Below the pieces are notes generated by a model. That model was not told the DNA's origin, made no database searches, and saw only the letters and a program-made list of their open reading frames with translations. A stretch of DNA of 64,000 bases from an uncultured Clostridia bacterium (GTDB lineage Bacteria > Bacillota > Clostridia > Christensenellales > Borkfalkiaceae): positions 183,508 through 247,507 of the forward strand of contig CAKQRE010000026.1 of NCBI GenBank assembly GCA_934271265.1, read 5' to 3'. Each line of letters begins with the position of its first letter. The stretch's first letter is position 1. The translations under genes and the position numbers were made by a program. Shown one piece after another: positions 58,179 through 64,000 of the stretch.

Positions 58179-59627
58179 TTATTTTTTGATCCAGGTGACG
58201 GGATTGATCGCGATCAGCAAGGGGTAAATTTCAAGCCTGCCGAGCAGCATCGCAAAGGATAAAACGAACTTCGTGAAGACGGAAGCATTCGCAAAACTTG
58301 AGAGGGGTCCGAACGCCCCGAAGGCGGGACCGATGTTGTTGAAGCATGCTGCCACGGCGGAAAAATTGCTTTCCAGGTCGAATGTTCCGTCGATCGAAAC
58401 GAGAAGGAACAGCCCGAGCAGGGTGACGCAGTAAACGGCGAGATAAGAGCCGAGCGCGCTGATCGTTTCGTTTTCGATGCGTTTGCCTTCGAATTTGATA
58501 ACGGCGGTCGTGCGGGGATGAACGGCTTTTTTCATTTCGAAGCGGATCTTTTTTAACAGAATGCCTACGCGGGATACTTTAAAGCCGCCCGCCGTCGAGC
58601 CGGCGCATCCGCCGATAAACATCAGGATCAGCAGGATCGACTTGGAAAAGTTTGACCAGAGATCGAAATCGCAGGTCGAAAATCCCGTCGTGGTAATGAC
58701 GGATGAGACCTGAAAGAAGGAGAGACGGAAGGCTTCCTCCACGTTTCTCGAGGTTATGTAGAGATTGCCGGCGATCGCGATCGTGGAAACAAGGACGATG
58801 CCGAGGTACAGGTGAAGTTCTTCGCTTTTGAAAAAATCTTTGGCTTTTCCGATAAACACGAGGTAATACAGGTTGAAGTTCACGCCGAAAAGAAGCATGA
58901 ACACGGCGATGACCCATTGACAGTAGGGAGAATAACTCGCGAGGCAGTCCGGTTTCATGCCGAAACCGCCCGTTCCCGCCGTGCCGAAAGCGTGGATCAG
59001 GGCGTCAAACAAACTCATTTTTCCGAAAAGCAAAAGAACGACAAGCAAAACGGTCATACCGAAATAGATGATATAAAGGATCTTTGCCGTATCCTTTGCC
59101 CGGGGAACGAGTTTGTCCACCGTAGGACCGGGCATTTCTGCGCGGAGAATGTTCATGGAACGGTCGTTCGAACGGGAAGCGATCGCCATGACAAACACGA
59201 GGATCCCCATACCGCCGACCCAGTGAGTGAAACTGCGCCAGAACAGAATGCCGTGACTGAGCGCCGTGACGTCCTTCACGACGGAAGATCCCGTCGTGGT
59301 GAGCCCGGAAATCGTTTCGAAAAGGGCGTCGACGTAAAAGGGGATCTCGCCCGAGATCGTGTAGGGGATCGCCCCGAGCGCAGAAGCCGCAAGCCATGCG
59401 ATCGCGGCGATGATCAGTCCCTCTTTCGCATAGATGTCCCGTTTGTCCGGACGGCAGAGGCGAAGAAGAAGTTCGCCGACGGCAAAGGAGATCGCGATGG
59501 AGACCGCAAAGGCGATCAATGCGGTAAATTCGAGATAGATCAGCGATACGACGAGGGGAAGCACCATCAGCGCGGCAAGAAGAATACAAACCTTGCCCGT
59601 CGTGTTGAGAATCATTTTGTAATTCAT
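58179..59627 (-). CDS. trkH: Trk-type potassium uptake protein TrkH
   Basis: A 482-residue ion channel/transporter subunit with about ten membrane helices and the four selectivity-filter loops (TTTGSSV, GTGGFG, TTTGFST and NNIGPAFG). It forms a dimer gated by TrkA rings. It begins 3 bases after trkA and reads on into the Sfp-type gene, giving a trkA-trkH-pptase order. Potassium uptake also supports MscL-based osmotic control in this genome. Confidence 0.95.
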   Translation of the reverse strand: MNYKMILNTTGKVCILLAALMVLPLVVSLIYLEFTALIAFAVSIAISFAVGELLLRLCRPDKRDIYAKEGLIIAAIAWLAASALGAIPYTISGEIPFYVDALFETISGLTTTGSSVVKDVTALSHGILFWRSFTHWVGGMGILVFVMAIASRSNDRSMNILRAEMPGPTVDKLVPRAKDTAKILYIIYFGMTVLLVVLLLFGKMSLFDALIHAFGTAGTGGFGMKPDCLASYSPYCQWVIAVFMLLFGVNFNLYYLVFIGKAKDFFKSEELHLYLGIVLVSTIAIAGNLYITSRNVEEAFRLSFFQVSSVITTTGFSTCDFDLWSNFSKSILLILMFIGGCAGSTAGGFKVSRVGILLKKIRFEMKKAVHPRTTAVIKFEGKRIENETISALGSYLAVYCVTLLGLFLLVSIDGTFDLESNFSAVAACFNNIGPAFGAFGPLSSFANASVFTKFVLSFAMLLGRLEIYPLLIAINPVTWIKK

Positions 59628-59630
59628 GGT

Positions 59631-60998
59631 TTATTCCTCTATAATATCTCCGAGATCGTAGAGCCGTTGTCCTGCGGCGATCACGATCACCTTGTCGTTC
59701 GGGCGGATCACGTCGTCGCCGTTGGGGATGATCGCGTCTCTTCCGCGGATGATTCCGGCAAGCAGAATATTCTCGCGGAAATGCAACGTTTTCAAGGGAG
59801 CGTTCACGAAGGAGAAGTCCGGCATCACCTTGAATTCGAGGGCTTCCGCTTCGCCGTTTAAAAGGGAATACAGGGTTTCTACTTTACTGCCGATGGAATT
59901 GCGAAGCCCGCGCGCATAACGCACGATGATGTCGGCGGAAATGTCTTTGGGGGAAACGAGACAGTCCAACCCGAGTTTTTCGGCAAGGGAAGACAGTTCC
60001 TCGCGGTTTACCTTCGCGATGACCTTCGAAACGTTTCTCGCTAAGGCATAAAAAGAGATCAAAATGTTCTGTTCGTCCATTCCGGTAAGCGAAACGAACG
60101 CGTCCGTATCGGAGATCCCTTCCTCTGCGAGCAACTCCTGAGACATGCCGTCTCCGCAGATCACGGAAACCTTATCGGGAAGGGCGGCGCAAAGCTCTTC
60201 GCATTTTTTCTTGTCCTTCTCGACGATCTTCACGTCGATCTTGTTTTTCACGAGAAGGTTGGCAAGATACAGAGAGGTCATGCCGCCGCCGAGAATGATC
60301 GCGTTTCTGATCGTTTTTTGTTCCGCCCCGAGAACGCTGAGGATCTTGTCCGTATTCTCTTCGGGTACGATCACGCCGATCTTATCCCCTTTATGCAGAA
60401 TGAAGTTTCCGTTTGGGATGTAGATCTTTCCGTCGCGGCTGACGGTACAGATCAGAAAACGGGTTCGGATGTTCTTTCTTAAGTCGATGATCGACATGCC
60501 GTCCAGATTGCTGTCCGCCTTTAAACTCAGTTCCAGAAGTTCGAGCCTGCGGCTGGAAAACGTTTCCACTTTCAGGGCGGAAGGAAGTTTTAAAATATCG
60601 CAAAGGGCTTTTGCCGTCAGCATTTCCGGATTGATCGACATATCGAGTTCGAGCTGTCCTTTCAGAAATTCCAGACTGCGGTTGGTATTGTTCTGCGTGT
60701 TGCGGATCCTCGCAACGGTGTGTTTCGCACCCATGCGTTTCGCGGCGAAACAACTTAACATATTCAGTTCGTCGAGATTGGTGACGGCGATAAACAGGTC
60801 GGCTTTGTCCGTGCCGGCGTCAAGCAGTTTGTCGTATTCCGTGCCGTTGCCGCAAATACACATCACGTCGTATTCGTTGGCGACCTGCGTGACCACGTCG
60901 GGGTTTAAATCGATGGCGATCAGCTCGTGTTTTTCTTCCACAAGGCTCGCGATGATCGATTTTCCGATTTTTCCGCATCCCACGACTACTATTTTCAT
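59631..60998 (-). CDS. trkA: Trk potassium uptake regulator TrkA
   Basis: The 455-residue cytoplasmic gating protein has two tandem RCK modules: the first nucleotide motif IVVVGCGKIGKSI (residues 3-15) with an acidic residue (IDLNPDVV) after strand 2, and the second NAIILGGGMTSLYLANLL (about 232-249) with VKIVEKDKKKCEEL. Each N-subdomain is followed by a TrkA-C domain. It binds NAD(H)/ATP and gates TrkH. The ATG follows CGGAGGAAAATC. Confidence 0.96.
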   Translation of the reverse strand: MKIVVVGCGKIGKSIIASLVEEKHELIAIDLNPDVVTQVANEYDVMCICGNGTEYDKLLDAGTDKADLFIAVTNLDELNMLSCFAAKRMGAKHTVARIRNTQNNTNRSLEFLKGQLELDMSINPEMLTAKALCDILKLPSALKVETFSSRRLELLELSLKADSNLDGMSIIDLRKNIRTRFLICTVSRDGKIYIPNGNFILHKGDKIGVIVPEENTDKILSVLGAEQKTIRNAIILGGGMTSLYLANLLVKNKIDVKIVEKDKKKCEELCAALPDKVSVICGDGMSQELLAEEGISDTDAFVSLTGMDEQNILISFYALARNVSKVIAKVNREELSSLAEKLGLDCLVSPKDISADIIVRYARGLRNSIGSKVETLYSLLNGEAEALEFKVMPDFSFVNAPLKTLHFRENILLAGIIRGRDAIIPNGDDVIRPNDKVIVIAAGQRLYDLGDIIEE

Positions 60999-61048
60999 GA
61001 TTTTCCTCCGTTCGGTATTGAAAACGCTTTGAAAACTCTTTCCGTAAC

Positions 61049-61054
61049 ATTATA
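61049..61054 (-). promoter_or_regulatory. extended -10 promoter of trkA
   Basis: Minus strand TGTTATAAT about 50 bases before the trkA ATG; the -35 is weak. Confidence 0.5.
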
Positions 61055-61169
61055 ACACAATCGGAAAGAATAATCATCCTTTTTAAGGCGGACAGGCAAA
61101 TTATCCCCGTCCTTTTCCTCTTAAAGCCGGACGGCGCGGTTTTTTGGTGTGATGCCGCATGATCCGGGG

Positions 61170-62036
61170 TCAATAATCCCATTTCGGGATAAAACTTTCG
61201 CCTGAAGATCGCAGTTCCTGCGCGAAGTATTCCGTGATGCCGAGATCGAGCAGCTTTTCGTAGACACGCTCGTACTCCCGCGCGGTGATCGGGCGGCGCA
61301 GCTCCGGGTACTTGTTGTATTCGCCGAAAGGGGTGTACTGCGCCATCAGGGAAAAATAGGCTCCGTTTTGTTTGTTTTTCGCAAACCATTCAAGGATCTT
61401 TTCGCTGTCCCGCACGCCGAGCGGCATGATCATGTGGCGCACGATCACTCCGCTTTTCATCATGCCGTCCTCTCCGAAAGTCGTTTTTTTTGCGTTCATC
61501 ATAAAGGAGACCGCGCGGCTCGCATAGGCGAAATAATCCTTTCTCCCCGTATAGCGGAAAGAAAGTTCCGGGTCGTAAAATTTGAGATCCGGAAGATAAA
61601 TATCCACGTATGGGTCGATCAATCGCAAATTTTCAATCGTTTCGAACCCGTGCGTGTTGTATACGACGGGAATGTTCGGGCGGTAGAGAGAAAAGGCCTT
61701 TACGATGCCGTCGAGAAAGTGCGTGGGGGTCACGAGATTGACGTTATGTACGCCGGAGCTTTCGAGCGTGCGGAAGATGTCCGCCAGCTCTTCCGGCGAG
61801 ATCTCCTTTCCCGTTTCGCTTCGGGATAAAACGTAGTTCTGACAAAAAACGCATTTTAAACCGCATCCGCAGAAGAACACCGTGCCCGATCCGCGCGTAC
61901 CGCTGACCGGCGGTTCCTCGAACATGTGCGGGTAAAACTTGGCGATGCGCATCGTGTAGGTTTCGCCGCATGCGCCTTTTTGTTCCGTGCGGTCGATCCC
62001 GCAATGTTTCGGACATAAAAAACAGGGTTTTCCCAT
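61170..62036 (-). CDS. radical SAM protein, PflA/AmrS-related
   Basis: A 288-residue protein. The cluster motif is CGLKCVFC (Cys58, Cys62, Cys65). An N-terminal cysteine set (CFLCPKHC, GACG; residues 5-23) precedes it, as in the subfamily annotated 'pyruvate formate-lyase activating enzyme-like', also called AmmeMemoRadiSam-related or YgiQ-unrelated. The order GKEISPEELADIF, HNVNLVTPTHF, VYNTHGFE and YLPDLKFYDPELS is characteristic. Substrate unknown. Start chosen at ATG of MGKPCFLC (62036) behind AAAGAGG; a longer frame upstream crosses the promoter. Confidence 0.85.
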   Translation of the reverse strand: MGKPCFLCPKHCGIDRTEQKGACGETYTMRIAKFYPHMFEEPPVSGTRGSGTVFFCGCGLKCVFCQNYVLSRSETGKEISPEELADIFRTLESSGVHNVNLVTPTHFLDGIVKAFSLYRPNIPVVYNTHGFETIENLRLIDPYVDIYLPDLKFYDPELSFRYTGRKDYFAYASRAVSFMMNAKKTTFGEDGMMKSGVIVRHMIMPLGVRDSEKILEWFAKNKQNGAYFSLMAQYTPFGEYNKYPELRRPITAREYERVYEKLLDLGITEYFAQELRSSGESFIPKWDY

Positions 62037-62071
62037 GGTTAGACCTCTTTCGTTCACGGGTGACGGGATCC

Positions 62072-62093
62072 GCTTGAAATACTGCTTGAAATA
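62072..62093 (-). repeat. 10-bp direct repeat in the radical SAM gene leader
   Basis: GCTTGAAATA at 62072-62081 and 62084-62093 on the plus strand, 12-base period, just after the predicted transcription start. Confidence 0.5.
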
Positions 62094-62143
62094 TTGTATC
62101 ATGCCGAAAGAAAATTGACAATCGTTTTATAATGGTGTATAAT
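62093..62143. promoter_or_regulatory. divergent promoters with overlapping -35 boxes
   Basis: Rightward (metK): TTGACA 62115-62120, 17-base spacer, TATAAT 62138-62143, a perfect consensus. Leftward (radical SAM gene): TTGTCA 62121-62116, 17-base spacer, TACAAT 62098-62093 with extended TGA. The -35 boxes share five bases, so the promoters should exclude each other. Confidence 0.8.
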
Positions 62144-62268
62144 AAATTTACCGTAGAAAATGTCGGTTCCGGTTTCTTCTTTTGCCGTCGGCGGTTTGCC
62201 CGTCCGGCTCGGATGCTCGGCTGTCTGCGGAAACAGACCACAAATATCCGGAAGAAGGAATAAACAGC

Positions 62269-63441
<1,173 letters not shown>

Positions 63442-63467
63442 CAGCCAAAAACAGATCGTAGAATATA

Positions 63468-63502
63468 AAAACGCCGCGATAAGTCGATTATCGCGGCGTT
63501 TT
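63468..63502 (+). terminator. terminator of metK containing the 12-bp word
   Basis: AAAACGCCGCGATAA (63468-63482) and its inverse (63488-63502), 15 bp perfect, loop GTCGA. The recurrent word ATAAGTCGATTA (63479-63490) is exactly the loop and its closing pairs. Confidence 0.9.
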
Positions 63503-63509
63503 AAGTTAT

Positions 63510-63767
63510 GACGGAATGTCGGCGATCTGAAGCGAAGTCTGTAAGGACGGTTTTCGTAGCACGCGAAAGCACCGGGGTGTTGCAAACACTGCTCCGGGAG
63601 CCTTTAAGGCGATCGGGAACGGCGAATGCTAAACCTGAAACAAAAATATGCGTTAATCGACCTATACGGGCATTTTTTCGTATTTTAGAGAATTAAAAGA
63701 GCAGCGGCGAAAAAATGCCGCCGCCGACAAAATCGGCAAACTCAACCAACGGTTGAGTCTTTTTTTT
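63510..63767 (+). ncRNA. candidate structured RNA between metK and the last gene
   Basis: No convincing frame, but dense pairing: GTGTT/AACAC, GCCTT/AAGGC, GCGGC/GCCGC, GCCGA/TCGGC, and finally ACTCAACC/GGTTGAGT followed by a T-run (63740-63767), a strong terminator. As metK already ends at its own terminator, a second one implies a separate transcript. No promoter was found and no known RNA family recognised. Confidence 0.35.
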
Positions 63768-63775
63768 GAAAAAGA

Positions 63776-63804
63776 TTGAAAAACCGATTCGCCTATGATA
63801 CAAT
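63776..63804 (+). promoter_or_regulatory. promoter of the 63935 gene
   Basis: TTGAAA (63776-63781), 17-base spacer, TACAAT (63799-63804) with extended TGA. Confidence 0.75.
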
Positions 63805-63808
63805 ATAA

Positions 63809-63863
63809 GCGAGGAAACCTGCTTGCAAGGGTTCCCGAGCGCAGTGTTTCAACGGGCACGGCG
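63809..63863 (+). ncRNA. 55-nt leader element, copy 2
   Basis: Second copy of the frr leader element (42 of 55 identical). Here GTG and CAC extend the hairpin around TTTCAACGG. Starts 4 bases after the -10, as in copy 1. Confidence 0.55.
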
Positions 63864-63934
63864 ATCCGGTAAGGAAACCGAGGGCAAAAAATGAAATAAG
63901 TATTTCGTATTTCAAAAAATTAAGGAGGTTTGAA

Positions 63935-64000
63935 TATGAAAAAACAACTAACGGCAGTTATCTTGTGCATCGTGCTTGTATTTGCAAGCATGCTGTGCGG
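63935..64000 (+). CDS. exported protein, N-terminal fragment (cut by window end)
   Basis: Only 22 residues are visible: a basic start (MKKQ) and a hydrophobic core (LTAVILCIVLVFASMLCG), i.e. a signal peptide; the cysteine does not sit in a canonical lipobox. The Shine-Dalgarno AAGGAGG (63922-63928) is excellent. Product unknown. Expression is probably set by the shared leader element. Confidence 0.6.

Noticed and set aside
63508..63696. 62-residue open frame after metK
   Set aside because: Arg-rich, no ribosome site, overlaps a hairpin-dense stretch better explained as RNA or spacer.

Overview
The window looks like the chromosome of an endospore-forming, anaerobic, low-to-mid GC Bacillota (Clostridia-type) bacterium. 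Evidence: a SpoIVFA/SpoIVFB-like pair, a SPOCS-LysM spore-coat-type protein next to ispE, the oxygen-sensitive class III ribonucleotide reductase NrdD/NrdG, a VanW-family protein, Trk potassium uptake, and gene orders such as topA-trmFO-hslVU and rpsB-tsf-pyrH-frr-uppS-cdsA-dxr-rseP. The exact taxon cannot be read from the sequence; an uncultured gut clostridium is my inference. Stop codons TAA, TAG and TGA are all used, so the genetic code is standard.

Layout. 1-5331: topA (3' end), trmFO, hslV, hslU, hisS on the plus strand, tightly packed. 5440-12673: thioredoxin, SpoIVFA/B, pyrophosphatase, a SecB-like chaperone, MscL, a Crp/Fnr regulator, a VanW protein and a small membrane protein. 12787-17331: two minus-strand genes for membrane-anchored, exported SH3-like proteins, one carrying a large beta-propeller, flanking a small regulator. 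15950-27250: a phage-derived module (regulator, large terminase, small packaging proteins, P22-like portal, scaffold, capsid, connector, beta-propeller tail hub, two tail or ejection candidates) with no visible integrase, repressor, replication or lysis gene. 27548-30995: NrdR-boxed nrdD-nrdG-dut operon for anaerobic dNTP supply. 31188-37981: ABC transporter, YbaK deacylase, PH-domain membrane protein, ABC-F protein and MATE pump. 38091-41342: an AT-rich island with a serine-recombinase remnant, a DUF262/HNH (GmrSD-like) nuclease and a KilA-N protein, i.e. a probable defence islet. 41422-46726: small membrane peptide, galactokinase, an M6-like secreted protease, DUF4190 and DUF2752 proteins. 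46987-54388: the translation/isoprenoid/lipid cluster rpsB to rseP. 54533-57524: a cysteine-rich peptide, SPOCS-LysM protein and ispE. 57649-63441 : Sfp-type transferase, trkH-trkA, a radical SAM enzyme, metK. 63935 to the end: start of an exported protein.

The regulatory layer is unusually readable. There are many sigma-A promoters with 17-bp spacers, two divergent promoter pairs that share or overlap their -35 boxes, two promoters placed so close to the start codon that the mRNAs should be leaderless, paired NrdR boxes, an attenuator-like leader in front of pyrH, a 55-nt leader element shared by two unrelated genes, and a 12-bp word (ATAAGYCGATWA) that recurs eight times exactly, mostly just after stop codons.

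The strongest candidates for something undescribed are the phage-derived particle module, the recurrent 12-mer, the shared 55-nt RNA leader, the pyrH leader, the two-gene defence islet and the 43-residue cysteine-rich peptide. All functional names come from reading motifs by eye; no database search was run.
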